Positions 47,444 through 58,856 of a stretch of 64,000 bases of DNA are shown here, piece by piece. The stretch is from Gymnopilus junonius (Eukaryota; Basidiomycota; Agaricomycetes; Agaricales; Galerinaceae), in NCBI GenBank assembly GCA_015501075.1, contig JADNYJ010000083.1, forward strand, positions 108,861 to 172,860, in the 5' to 3' direction. The notes beneath the pieces are model-generated. The model ran no database searches, was not told the DNA's origin, and saw only the letters and a list, made by a program, of their open reading frames with translations. The translations under genes and the position numbers were made by a program. Numbering within the stretch: position 1 is the stretch's first letter; each line of letters opens with the position of its first letter.

Positions 47444-47780
47444 CAGTCCTCAAGGCAATTCCAATCTTAATCCGGCTGCTCTTCAAGGAAATGTACAGCC
47501 ACCATATGGAACATAAAATGTTACTCCTCAGGGCCATTCTGTTTTGATTCCAACTCACCAAGCAAATCCTAATGCATTCAATGCTACTCAAGTTAACTTA
47601 GTGCCTGCTCATCAAGGAAATGTACAGCCACAAGTGGGACCACTATATGTAGCTTCCCAGGGCCAGCCTCCTTCAATCACAGTTCATAATCCAGCCAATG
47701 CTCCTCAAGTTGATTCTAATTTTCTGTATGGACCTTTTGTCTGGCACCCACAATATGTCATCAGACATCTTTTCATCTAA
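47444..47780 (+). pseudogene. Fragment of a Gln/Pro/Asn-rich repeat protein
   Basis: Two imperfect protein repeats are visible: ALQGNVQPPYGT...VTPQG and AHQGNVQPQVGPLYVASQGQ. They continue PPSITVHNPANAPQVDSNFL and YGPFVWHPQYV. One stop (about 47514) breaks the first unit. No start, intron or partner domain identified. Confidence 0.35.
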
Positions 47781-48480
47781 TGCCCTGTCTCCTCTGACAT
47801 GCTTCCTTCACCTGTCTGCTTGATAGCTGTTTACTCCCTCTGAGAGAGTGTATAACTTGGGTAAGTAAGTATCTTTGTTGAGTTGTTCTTATCCTAATAT
47901 GTTCTGTGGAGAGTCGAGACCCACCAGGTGCACCCAACCACCAATTGCAGTGGCATGCCAATTTCTCCCTTTCCTCCTTCCTGACTTCCACACTGATGTC
48001 AGATTCACAGTGCACCCATCAATGGCCTGTATCCTCGCCCATGCACACTTGTGGGGTTGGCGTCGAACTATACCATCTAATAGACTGTGTGGGAAGCATG
48101 ACACTGGAGTGTCGGTTCCCTATTCCCATGACCATCTAAAAATATAATCTTGCCTTACTCACCATCTCTTCCTTGGTGGTGTTGATTCCCTCAAAAGGCA
48201 ACCCCATAGTCACATTGTCCTCAAATTTCTCAATCCAACGATATAAATTTTACCAGGTTAAGTCTAAAGAAAGGGAGGATGGGTGGTGAAGGATTTCTGC
48301 CTACTCACGAACGTCTTCCCACAGCTATCCAAAAATAAATTCACCTCTATGTGTCCTTTGTCAATGAGATGGGCAGTGGCACATTTCAAAAACAGAAGCT
48401 ATACATTCAAAATACAAGAGCAAAAAACAAAACTACATGATGTACTTGCAAAAGCATCAGGTAAATGGATTCTCAGGGTC
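47781..48480. other. Intergenic, no gene seen
   Basis: Several overlapping frames of 70-90 codons on both strands, none with family features. Confidence 0.4.
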
Positions 48481-50397
48481 GGTCATGTTGATGGAATGCA
48501 ATGATTCCAGAAATATTTTGTTGGGACAGTGGGGGAGCAAGATGAAGTAAGTGTTGCTGACTCAAAGTCAATCAACCAGATTTGCCCATCATGCCCTCAT
48601 ATAATGTTATCGAATTTGAGACCATGATGATGGATGCCATGGTTATGGAGCTCTTTAATAAGTGATGAAATAGTGTCCCTAAACATATAGATGAGTTGGA
48701 GGGAAAACAATATGACCTTCAAGGCAAAAGTGCACCTGTCATGTGAGTCAACATTCTGCAATGGCTTGCCAACAAAGCCAATCAAGATACCTGAAGTACT
48801 AGTGTCCTTGTTCTCATAAATACCATAGAATGGTGGAATAGAAGAGAAGCTGCATTCCATAAGCTGCACATAAATATTGGCCTCGTCTTGGCATCTTGAG
48901 GCATCTAAATATGTCTTAAACACCAACCCTGCTTGTGGGTTGAAGCTGACCCATCGCCCCTCACGATTGTCCCCCAGCTCAAATTCCAGGCAAGGAAATG
49001 AACTCCCTCCACTGTGAACCATATTTGAAAGATGGGTCAAATATTGTCAACTGAGACTTACCTATTTCCAATTTTTCTGAACACTCTGATCCCATTCACA
49101 AACTTGAGGCTACAACTTGAACTTCGAATTAGCCATTCCCCCCTATACTGATAGCTTTCCCCAGAACCCAATGGCCAGCCAATTCCAGCAGGCAAACAAA
49201 GTGGCTCAAATGCCACTGGACCAGGGCAATATAAGAGGTACTCACTTGGGGGATTCTGAGCTTGTTCGCAAAAGGTGCCGACTTTCTTAGCAGAAAATAA
49301 TATGGCCTTCCCACTGCCAAACTTTTCATAATAAAAATATAAGCAATGGTTGTGAACTGATAATTTGTTTTGATGTCTTCATGAGGAAGATTTGCTGGCA
49401 TTAAGTTTTTGGTCATAAAAAACTGGGCTGGCCCATTGTCACCTTCCTTCCACTGAGCGATCTGACAAAAGTCATACAATGACATGAAAAGAGTCAATCC
49501 CAAATCCCCCTTGGATGCCTGAGTCAACATCTATTACTCTAGGTCAGGAAATAGTGGCACAATATGAAAGAGGACCCATACCTGTCCCACCATTTCTATT
49601 GCCCCCTGGTGCCACCCAGTTGTGTAGCCAAAGTCCTGCTTCACTTTCGCAGATATCTCCTTCATAGTTTTGCCAAACTTATGAGAACAGATGTCAGAAA
49701 TAAAGGAGTTGTGAGTCTCCCCATCCTTCTCTTTGTGGATGGCCACAGAGGGCATTTTTATATCAGTGGTGGATATCTTACCAGTATCATTGGTTTCGCC
49801 ATCGCAGAGAGTGTAGTCCAGAAGGATTGACCGGTCACCTGCGACATTGTTTTCTTCTGCGAGGTGCAATGAGAAGATCCGACGTAGTATTTTCTGCAGA
49901 TTTGGATTGCCATTGAAAGTGTCCTGGAGAGATAAACCTTGGGTGGTGTAATGTTCTTCCCACATAGTCATGATCGTGAAGATCACAAGTGCAGATATGG
50001 CCTTGAGGGCCAGGAGAAGGCAACTTTGGTATATCTGTTCACCTATGTCGGTCACCTCTCCAAAGATCACTGTCACAGTCAGTGCACTATGGCATATAGT
50101 GTATGAATCCAAAGAAGGTGCAAGCCAGTCAAAATCCTTTGGATTGATCTGAGTATTTTCTATCTTGATGCATTTGAGTTCAAAGGGAAGTGGGTAGATA
50201 TGCATATGTGATATCATCTGCATTTTGATGGTTTGACTCATTGATGTGGTGGGCTTCAATGAGGGATCAGGAGCAGGTGGCCTCTTGGACAAAAGGTGAG
50301 CTATCAAATATAGAAGCTCTGTGACTGTGAATCCAGTGGGCTCATCGAGCGTTGAGTTAATATCACATGCAAGCAGGCAAGGAGTGTTGGTTGCCAT
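48480..50397 (-). pseudogene. Kinase-like multi-exon protein with a nonsense codon in the catalytic region
   Basis: Exon 1 from 50397 (MATNTPCLLACDINSTLDEP) holds FTVTELLYLIAHLLSKRPPA, a central DRSILLDYTLCDGETNDTGK and GYTTGWHQGAIEMVGQ. A 50-nt intron (GTATGGGTCC...GTAATAG, about 49531-49580) leads to MLTQASKGDLGLTLFMSLYD through KLRIPQ (about 49260). After further introns, LKFVNGIRVFRKIGN and, across a GTAAGTCTC intron, GGSSFPCLEFELGDNREGRW lead to HNHGIHHHGLKFDNI. A TGA follows where WGHDGQIWLIDFESA would continue in the same frame. HHGLKxDN and DFES occupy the HRDLKxxN and DFG positions, so even an intact copy would be an atypical kinase. The TGA fits TGG to TGA. Confidence 0.6.
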
Positions 50398-51840
50398 GAG
50401 TGAAAGTAATAACTTAAGGAATCTCGAAATGTGGCCTTGTGGGTATTGCTAATATATGCATGGGAATCTTCGGAGGGCATTTCCTTGTTAGACATCCATC
50501 GGCCAGTGATTAAGCATTGAATGGCAACATCATTGGTCCTACTCGTCAATGTGTCAACCACCTATGCATGTCGATAGAGTACCATGGAAGAGCAGCCAGG
50601 AGTCCAAGATTTTGGGTTGTATGGAAAAACTTTGAGGGACTTTTGTGTCAGCCAACAGTGGTCATGGTAAACTGGTGCTGATGAGAAATTAGCATTTGCC
50701 ATGCAGCCAGCAATAATGGATGAATGAACAAGAAATAAATTACAATCAAATTTGAAGAAAAATGCTGGAGAAGACATATAACACAATGGCACTAAAACTA
50801 GGGAAGCAGTGCAACTTCATTGTTGAAGTAAGCACCAGTTGAAAACATTTGAGACTAGCTGCAAAAGCAATGCTGAACCTGTGTAAACATTGATCCAGAG
50901 TCAGTACCCTCTCAATACTAGGACCAAAAAAATTCAAAATTTCCCTGTATCAGCAGCAACAACTCCAGCTGTACCCTCAGCCTCGATTCAAATTCCTGAA
51001 ATTCCCATCTTCTTTCTCTTCCTCACTGTGACCCTAGCTTCTACTCTCTTCTCCAGATCCTTTGCCCTGACCCCTCCAACTCATGGTGCACTAACTTCTT
51101 CATCTTCAGTGGGCGGTGGCATCTTCTCTTCCATCATCTCTCTGATGCCACCTTAGTCAATATGGGGGTTGGATAGTGACAGTTTGGGCTGTGGATCTGG
51201 TGTATGAGGTCTCTACATCTGTGAGTTTGATGTTGGAAGTGGCAACACTTCCCGATGTGAAGGAGGCATTGAGATTGATGAAAAATCCGAGAGAAGGGGA
51301 GCAGTAAAAACAGGTACTACCACTGGCATGGAAGATGATGGTGAGATGCCAGTGATTATTGCCATGGCATAGAAGCTGCAGAGGCAGCAGGTATTGTAAG
51401 AGTCATAGTCGGTATGAATTGACAATAGCAGCAATGCTGACAGTTTGAGCAACATTTAAGTGTGTGGTAGTAACAAAAGCAGTGACTTTGGTGGTGTTGG
51501 AGCTGCCACTGTGGCATGCTGTTCATTTCACATTCTGTTTGTTTTCTCTCCCTTATGTAATCCGAGTCTTTAAGCATAAAAACCCCATCTCTGAATTAAC
51601 ACTAATCAGACTAGATTAGAAAGAATAAAGAATTATAAGTCACTTTTTGGATAGCATAAGCATGATTAGACTTTGAAGAAAAATAAGAAATATGGCTGAC
51701 TTATGGAGACTTGCGAAATCCTTACTGGAGCCTTATTACTTCCTTATTGCTACATATTTTAAAAGATAAAAGATAACCTATACTCACTTACTATTGTTGT
51801 CAACCTGGCTGGAGACAGAAACTTGATGGCAGGGAGACTT
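50398..51840. other. No assignable gene
   Basis: A minus-strand frame at 50304-50561 overlaps the start of the kinase-like gene and could be an upstream exon. The rest has only short Ser/Pro-rich frames. Confidence 0.35.
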
Positions 51841-52010
51841 AAGGGTTGCTGAAGCTCAGTTCAGTCTGGTTCTCCCTCCCTTTTCAAGAACTGAGAATTG
51901 AACTGGCTGAAATTTGCTAGAACCAGACTGGACTGAACTGCAAGAACTGGTTCTCCCATTTCTGTTCTGTCCAGTTCTCAGCTTGGACTGGTGAACTGTA
52001 GACCCCCCAA
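51841..52010 (-). mobile_element. Decayed terminal piece of a hAT element related to the one at 16625
   Basis: AGGGTTGCTGAAGCTCAGTT then GTCTGGTTCTCCCTCCCTTT and TCAAGAACTGAGAATTGAAC match the inverted right end of the complete hAT (complement of 20816-20968) across about 165 bp. Differences are mostly CG to TG or CA (GCCGAA to GCTGAA, ACCGAAC to ATTGAAC). No internal coding region or second end is seen nearby. Confidence 0.75.
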
Positions 52011-52949
52011 AAAAAGAAGAAAGCACCTCTAATCGCTGTTGCATGTGATGAAAGTGGTGGGATTGCAACAACATCAATGAAGTGTTGCATTGGGTGTCGA
52101 TGAAGGGGAAAAAGCACCTGCGGTGTGTGCCAGCCCACAAGGGAAGCAGAAGTGCTTGGCTAAATGGCCAATGTGATCTAAGGAAGGCAAGAATCAAGGT
52201 TAGTATGTTGTTGAAAACCCAAAAAAAAGATAGAACATGCTCGCGATGGATTTATGAGTATGTCCTATATTGCACCTGACAGGCCACCCTCTTCAAGGTG
52301 AGAGTCCCACTTCCAGCAGACTATTACTTGCAAGGGAGGTTGGAGTGATTGGCCAGATGGCTATTAGGACCTAGGGAAGAAAGAAAGACATGATTTCCAG
52401 CCCCGATCCTTCAAGTGCCAGCCCACATCCTCACCTGAGGGAGGGCAACATGGAGTGAGATGCGGAATGACTTCAAGTAAGGCTGGACATGAGTGCACTT
52501 TTGAGTAACCTGGATCCAAACTCACGAGTATCTTCAATGGCAAAAGTCGAACTCGGGCCTGTGAAGATTTTTTTTTAGTACCAAGTCGGCAGTAGTTCAA
52601 CAGACACCACTGATTTGTGCACTCAAGTCATTGGTAATTTGAGGAACACCAGTCTCTCGGTCGCTCAAGTCATATGGTAGGAAGTTCCACGAATCACCCC
52701 TCACTTGTGCAGCATCTGAGAATGGTGTTCCTCATACAACCACTGCTTTGAATACTGCATATTTAATTAAGATATGAGAACCCAGTGCAGCCAATAAAAA
52801 TATTGCATATGCTTTTTGTTTATTATGATGTGCTGCATTTTACATTTAGAGCTTCACTCATTGAGTGACTCTCTTTTATTCTATGTATTTAAATGAGATA
52901 TGTCTATCTAGGTGTAGACCACTCTGCTGCTGTACTGTCTCTCACACAG

Positions 52950-53095
52950 GTATTCATGTTCTTCCTCTGTCCTGGCACAGATCTCACTTGTCCTGCCTCT
53001 GTCCTGCCTCTGTCCTGGCTCCAATCTCACCTGTCCTGCCAGCAACCTGCCCTGCCCTGCCCTCTGCCCTGCCCTGCCCTACCCTGTCACAAAGA
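52950..53095 (+). repeat. CCTGTCCTGCC minisatellite grading into (CCCTG)n
   Basis: CTGTCCTGGC..., ATCTCACYTGTCCTGCC and CTCTGTCCTGCC repeat, then CTGCCCTGCCCTGCCCTCTG and CCCTGCCCTGCCCTACCCTG. Confidence 0.8.
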
Positions 53096-53149
53096 GCCCA
53101 TAACCCTAAGTTGGAATACTGTCAGTTACAGAGTAAAACCTGCATGCAT

Positions 53150-53540
53150 ACTTACCAATCGTGAGGCAGCGTCCCACCCACAGTCTGGAATACCATCTAT
53201 CTCCAACTTGATGAGTGCTACTCCAGTCCACCATGTTCTCCAGATAAGCATCAATGGGATGTGGTGAACATTTTGTGCCCCTTCTGGTGTCATGCAGAAT
53301 TCAATGACAGTAGAAAGCTGAGGTGGTTTCATGGCTAGCCAGTTCACGCCGTATTTCTGGGACAAGCCTCCAGTAGCCAGAGTGTCCATGAAGCATTCAG
53401 AAAATGGGAGGCTGGGCCATATCCCATTGATGCTGAGTCTTGCAGGCCATTCAAGGGCCTAGATTCGGAATTCCTTTGGGATAGCAGGGTGTTGTGACAG
53501 GAGGGTGGTGATATAGTCTTCCCTATCGAATGAGGGATTA
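53150..53540 (-). pseudogene. Fragment of an unknown protein
   Basis: The frame reads EDYITTLLSQHPAIPKEFRI, stop, ALEWPARLSINGIWPSLPFS, ECFMDTLATGGLSQKYGVNW, LAMKPPQLSTVIEFC and ALIKLEIDGIPDCGWDAASR. The stop is TAG, fitting loss of a TGG Trp codon. No family recognised. It lies immediately outside the Penelope-like element that begins at 53709. Confidence 0.4.
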
Positions 53541-53708
53541 ACCTCTGATTGGAAATATTTTTGAGCTCATTTATCTTGGTGAGGATTGGAGAGAATGGAG
53601 AGGTATAGGTCATAGAGGTGGCGGCATGGCGGGTACATTTCAGTGAGGGGTACGAGATGGCGCCAGTCTGAGAAAACTGCACACAATGTGATTAGTGTTT
53701 TGAGTGTC

Positions 53709-53714
53709 TTAGGG
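53709..53714 (+). repeat. Telomere-type TTAGGG unit at a Penelope-like 3' junction
   Basis: A single TTAGGG directly abuts GTGG, the shared first bases of the element's inverted 3' end. Confidence 0.6.
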
Positions 53715-53748
53715 TGGTGGTGTTTTTCTGCAACTGAAGGCCGGGGGG

Positions 53749-53825
53749 CTGTTATGGACAAGTGGGAACTTGGGGGACAAATTCCATCCACTTTCGCCTT
53801 TTTAAAGGCTCTTCAGGTCCTACAG
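53749..53825 (-). ncRNA. Hammerhead ribozyme, type I, older copy
   Basis: Reading the minus strand from 53825: stem I CUGUAGGAC; core CUGAAGA; stem II GCCUUUAAAAAGGC; core GAAA; stem III GUGG/CCAC and GAAUUUG/CAAGUUC with loop UCCCC; U16.1 and H17 (UU); stem I return GUCC...ACAG. All invariant core bases are present. The predicted self-cleavage lies between UU and GUCC near 53757. Stem bases differ from the other copy in compensating pairs. Confidence 0.85.
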
Positions 53826-53889
53826 CGATCATGCTGAGTTAATATCTAGGGCGATTTACTTATGAAATCCACCCAGGATTAATAATCCT

Positions 53890-54090
53890 ACAAGGATATG
53901 CTTACTCAGACCGAGGCGGGCTGAGTCAGAGCCCGATGGGATGACTGAGCACACCGGGGTACGATGAGCAAGCATCTTATGCTGGGTCGAAGAGTCACTC
54001 GACTCCATCCGGCATAGGCCGAGAAATTCAAGCGCAGCTTGAATATGATTAGGTAATGGGCCTAGCCCCATTACCTAATCTGATCACAAG
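53890..54090 (-). other. Structured 3' untranslated region of the older Penelope-like element
   Basis: Hairpins matching those at 58990-59190, including GATTAGGTAATGGG..CCCATTACCTAATC (about 54047-54081) and a decayed form of the GCTCAGTCA..TGACTGAGC hairpin. Confidence 0.6.
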
Positions 54091-55368
54091 ACTTCTATTT
54101 TAAGAAAAGGCATGTGAGCAAACTGAAAATAGTACTGTCACGTGCCTTGTATTACCAAGGACTTATATGGTAATTGTAATCAGTTATATTTAGCTTAGCT
54201 TTGATAGATAATTCATATCAGCTATCCTTGTGTATTCTATCATTACAATAGATGGTACATACAGTTGGGTTCGGTTAGGGTGAAGCTTCTAACAAGGCTT
54301 TCAAATGCTCTGGCCTTAGGCCAGCAGTGAATCCAAGCACCGACCACACATAACCGTGGATAAATTAATCGTAACTGGTTTAATGCCAGTAAATAGTTCT
54401 ATGCATAGTGTCAAGAGACCGCTCTTAGTCTGTTTACAGATTCAGGCACCGATGTCTACTGGTAATTGGTTTTTAATGCATGGCGGAACTGAGTTCCACC
54501 TCCCAAACATGAGTAGGATGTGCATCGGTGTTAAAATGTATTGGCATGCATGGGTTTGATCCCTTTCCATGAAATGCGAGTGCTTAAATTGGGCCCCCGA
54601 AGGGTACTCGCTGTACATCCAGACTGTCCAAGGCATCTGCAGACACCCCTTCTGATGGGACACGTACATCTCTGGGACTATTCATATGAGGTTTCTCATG
54701 GTCGGGAAACAAATCCCTCCCTCTGTATATATAGTCACCGCACTAGCGCTTTAAGCCACACGGGCTGAATCTGATACTACCAAGCTTTTAATCTCGATGT
54801 GTTCTTTGTGTGCCTTTACCAAAAAAGGCATTGGGTGGGCAGAGCAATGAGTGTTGGTGTAACTGTAACATTCCAAACTTCTCTCATCTATCTCAGGGAC
54901 CGAAGTACTCAAGAGCTAATAATGAGTTCATCACAGATTCTGACATATTTACGATAGACTTAATGCCCCAAAAGGACTCCCAGTTTACCAGCTTTCTGAG
55001 CATCCATCTCCAGGCCTCACACAGCGCCTCACCAATTAAGACTACTACACTGGACTACTACTCTGAAAACTTCAACAAGGTGCCCAGTGAATTGGTACTT
55101 GTTATCTGCCATAAGGCATTTGTCTTATATGTCAGAACGACAAGAGGGATCCATTTCAGCACCTATAGAGCACTTATTAAGCAATCCAACAATGCAGCAG
55201 CTAATCCTCCAAGTTTGGGTTTTGGCAATCATGCCTACGCCGAAGCTCCCCTTTCAAGGATTCATATAAGCTGTCCGCCTACATTAAAACATCACCAAAT
55301 GGCAATTATGCATTGTCTAGGTAGAACTGTGGTCCTGCTGTCCACTCCATATCCATTTCATCATGGAT

Positions 55369-58300
55369 TCAATTGAGACGAGCCGCCCATTGATCCTCTT
55401 CCTCTTCAGAGGACGGGTCGGACATTTCAATATCATCATCACCATGGGGTGGGCCCTTTTGGACCAGTTCCAAAGCATCTACCTTGAACTGATGTAAAAT
55501 GGTCTTTTTCCAAAGACTAGTTAAGTCAAATAGATTGCGGGTTCGTTTCCATGAAACTATCATTCAACGATTGGTAATATTGATCTTTCTGATATCCGGC
55601 AACTCTTCAAGTCCTTTAGAAGTGCACATCCGAGTCAAAAGGCTCGAATGGACCTCAGATAGTCCTTGCCATCCACTGTCTACCAGCGGGTACTTGGGAT
55701 CAACCTTTCCCCTACCTGCTGATTCCTGATTAGAATCAGCATATTTGTGCCAATATTGTAGAACCATTTCACCAAGTGTACTGGCAGAAAAGTAATTCCA
55801 TGCAGTATTGTACTCAGTCTTCAGCACCAGAACATCATCATGCTCTGGCTTATCTGTAGCTTCAGCAAGCCTTTTCTCCCAGCATTCTGGAGCCAAGCAA
55901 ATACTAGATCACTCGGATAACCATGCACGCAATACAGGCCTGCAAGTGCCAAAAGCGCATCTCAATAGTCCGTGAATTGACTACTGAGGGTGGCTAGCCT
56001 ACTCATCTCTCCAATAAAGGTTCCTCGCTTAACATTGAGGGGATGATGACTGATCCATGGAATTCTTTCCTGGTGGTTACATGCCTTATGGTATGGATGG
56101 TGCTGCAACGTGCCTTTCGCATCAATATAAAGCATCATGTCCAGGAATGGAGCAAAATGATCCAACACATTCCACTCTATAGTACATTCGGCAATTTTAA
56201 CATGACTAACTAAACCAAGCACTTCCTCTTCGGAAGAAGCATAAACAATAGCTAGCGCATCATCGATATAATGCCCATAGAATGCTACTTTGGGGTCATC
56301 TAAGATACCGCATGTTCTCTCATCTTCCCAAGCATACAAGTTAGCTAGGTCAGGTGAATCCGTCATTTAATTGTTCAAAGAATCGATCACCATGTTGTGC
56401 GATTAGATGCATATTGCCAATCTCGATGGCACGTTTAAAGATCTCGAGGCATTTTACATCCTCTTGGAGACCGTTCTCACCTATATCCGAGTGTTGAAGT
56501 AACCACTCCATATACATATCTGTTACAATTTTAATGCACGACTCCAATGGTATGTTCAGATAATAGGCGACAATGTCGCCAGTCACAAGAAACCACTTGC
56601 AATGGGCACCTATATGTATCTGGCTGAGATGACTCAACATGTCTTTTGTGCCATGTATAATCATCTCTGCTGCCTTAATTAGCAATTTGAGCTCTTTCGA
56701 AATAAACTTAGCTGCCAGGTTAAAACAAACGGAGTGACAGGGGACTATGGGATGAAATCCGGTAGGTTTTTTGTGGATTTTCGGGATTCCATAGAATTGT
56801 GCGAAGACATGGTCTTCGCCCTCCCCAGTAATTTTAGACTTGAAGAATTTATCGATGTTTAAAGAACTAAGTTCAAGGTGTAATAAAGCGAGGTGACTCA
56901 ATTCACTCATTTCATTACATTTTGTTTGCATTATCATACATGCCACTTCATATTCTAACTCTATGTAGTTGCGTTGATCTTGTAGTAATGCCAACTCATT
57001 AGACCTGAGCCACTCCCTCTCAGAGACTGCAATGCCCAAGTTCTTATCTGTCATCGTCAACACATAGTTGTGTTTGGATAGGAACATCAAGAGCTCATTG
57101 GTATTAGGCATAAGAGGGTGTGAGCGCATCACCTTAACCATCTCTTCGGGGATCTTGGTGATCGTACTATGTACGTATTGCTCACCCTTCTTGAGTCCGA
57201 GCTCCATCCAAAGCGGTAACATCAGCGGTCATCATTTAAGTTTATTAACGACCACGTAGTCTGGGTCAAATGGTCTATTAGGCCCCACTTTAAACAAAAA
57301 GTAGATCTTCCATCTTAATTTTCATTGAAACTCATGCCAAGCGGACATTATAAGTTTGGAGGAGGGGCACATGAAAAACATATATTTCATGCCCACCGAT
57401 AGCTGATTTGCTATGGTGGGCAGTATGACTACACTGGGCGAACAATGTACACTACTATGGAACTGGGCAGTGGTGCTAAGGTCAATCAACGTGTTCATAT
57501 GTATGTAAGTGAGAGCATCATTCCAAGACATAGTCAGTACAGCATCAGGTAAAAGGGAAGGGGGGACGGGGCTTACCACATATGGGGTTTTCAGCCCTCG
57601 AGTAGAGTGCGCATCTAGTATGTGTGGCCCTTGCCTTTTCAATCATTGCCCTGATGTTGGGGGGGTTTCGCAGCTGGAGTCTTCTTCTTGTTGCTGAGCT
57701 TTTTGTTGGCAGTGGTGGACGTGGCCTTCGGTTTGCTTGAGCTGGACTTGGAGTTGCTCGAAGAAGACGTAGTCTTCTTCAAGGGACCAGCTGGCGTCTT
57801 CGAGGGACCCAGTGCCGACGACTTCTGTATTCGGATGGAATAAGAACTTGTTAGTGGTGTCGTGGAGGAGGGAAGGTGTGTGTGAACTTACCTTCTTCTT
57901 CTCATCAAGATGAATGTTCTTGAGACATTGTTGAATTGCCTTGTCAATGATAGATTGCAAGGCGGGTCCCGGCTTGGTAGCGTCGACCATCTCAATGTCT
58001 GCCTTAGTGGCAAGATCACGCTTCTTCTCGATCTTAGTCACAAGCATGCAGTGGCATGTCATGATGATGATCTCAATCTGAGAAGCCAGAATACCACCTG
58101 CAGCGACAAGAACATCACATTCAGCAATCTTCTGGGGCAAAGTGACATATGGGCTGACATTGTGTTTCCCATTGACAACAGTCAGAGTGGGAATCTTGAA
58201 CATATGCTTCTTGTCCTCCCAAACTTGGGTGATGACAAGGGCATAGTCTGCAATGAGAGCGGCCATGTCCATTTTACTGACCCAAAAGTCAAGCTCTGCT

Positions 58301-58419
58301 TTCTTGGCAGTGATGGCAGCATTTGTGAACGAATCCTGGTAGTCATCATGTACTTTCGAAAGCTCTGACAAGACCTCGACAGCCTTATCAGTGCCCGACT
58401 CCCAGAATTCCTGAGTCAT
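55369..58419 (-). pseudogene. Penelope-like reverse transcriptase, frame-broken
   Basis: The segments in order are: an N-terminal region with DIEMVDATKPGPALQSIIDK (58419-57643), LSVGMKYMF...KLIMSAWHEF (57642-57322) and TDKNLGIAVSEREW (57030). Next are QFYGIPKIHKKPTGFHPIVP (about 56780), TGDIVAYYLNIPLE (56580) and DSPDLANLYAWEDERTCG (56350). Then come GHYIDDALAIVYASSEEEV (56270), SHHPLNVKRGTF (56040) and a C-terminal tail ending in an acidic SSEEEEDQ stretch. YIDD is intact, but frames change at about 57322, 56360 and 55930, and the segment before DSPDLANL is lost. Between motif A and YIDD, spacing fits PLE reverse transcriptases. No endonuclease domain follows. Confidence 0.85.
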
Positions 58420-58807
58420 TAGTAGTATCTGTAAAGGTTCAGATCATTTGGGTGTTCCAAAATATTGCAGTTTTAAGTATCTATGGTTAATTGTATGTGC
58501 ATAAAGAAGTACTGTGTAAAATATGAGCACAATTGGCAGTCCCATTGTCGAGATCCTAGGCTGAGGGGAGGAGAAGGAGGTATAGTATGATTATATTCTA
58601 TTGATACTGTGGAGCTTCAAAAGTGGTTATTCTACACTCTATTCAGCAATTGAATATCAGGAATAAGGGTTACGAAGTTGTCTGTCTAGCCCTGAATATC
58701 TTTACTTAGAGGGGGAGCAAGAGTGACCCAAAGGTTCTCAATTATATTCCCTGGAAGCTATGTTCCTATGAGGGCACAATATATATGTTGTATGTATTAG
58801 AGAGAAC

Positions 58808-58819
58808 TTAGGGTTAGGG
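58808..58819 (+). repeat. Two telomere-type TTAGGG units between the tandem Penelope-like copies
   Basis: TTAGGGTTAGGG followed by TGGTTGTGG, the shared inverted 3' end. The orientation places the G-rich strand before antisense element DNA. Confidence 0.75.
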
Positions 58820-58856
58820 TGGTTGTGGTATTCCTGCACTTGAAGGCCGGGGGGCG

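Larger units (their letters stand above)
53709..58807 (-). mobile_element. Penelope-like element (endonuclease-deficient), older decayed copy
   Basis: Its 3' end on the minus strand is at 53709, starting exactly with TTAGGG on the plus strand. The 3' region (ribozyme, hairpins, long untranslated part) is collinear with the copy at 58808. Many differences are CG in the younger copy versus TG or CA here. The coding part (55369-58419) is frame-broken. No GIY-YIG domain follows the RT, as in the telomere-associated Athena/Coprina type. The 5' border is not defined; about 370 bp of unassigned sequence lies between the ORF start and the next copy. Confidence 0.8.
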
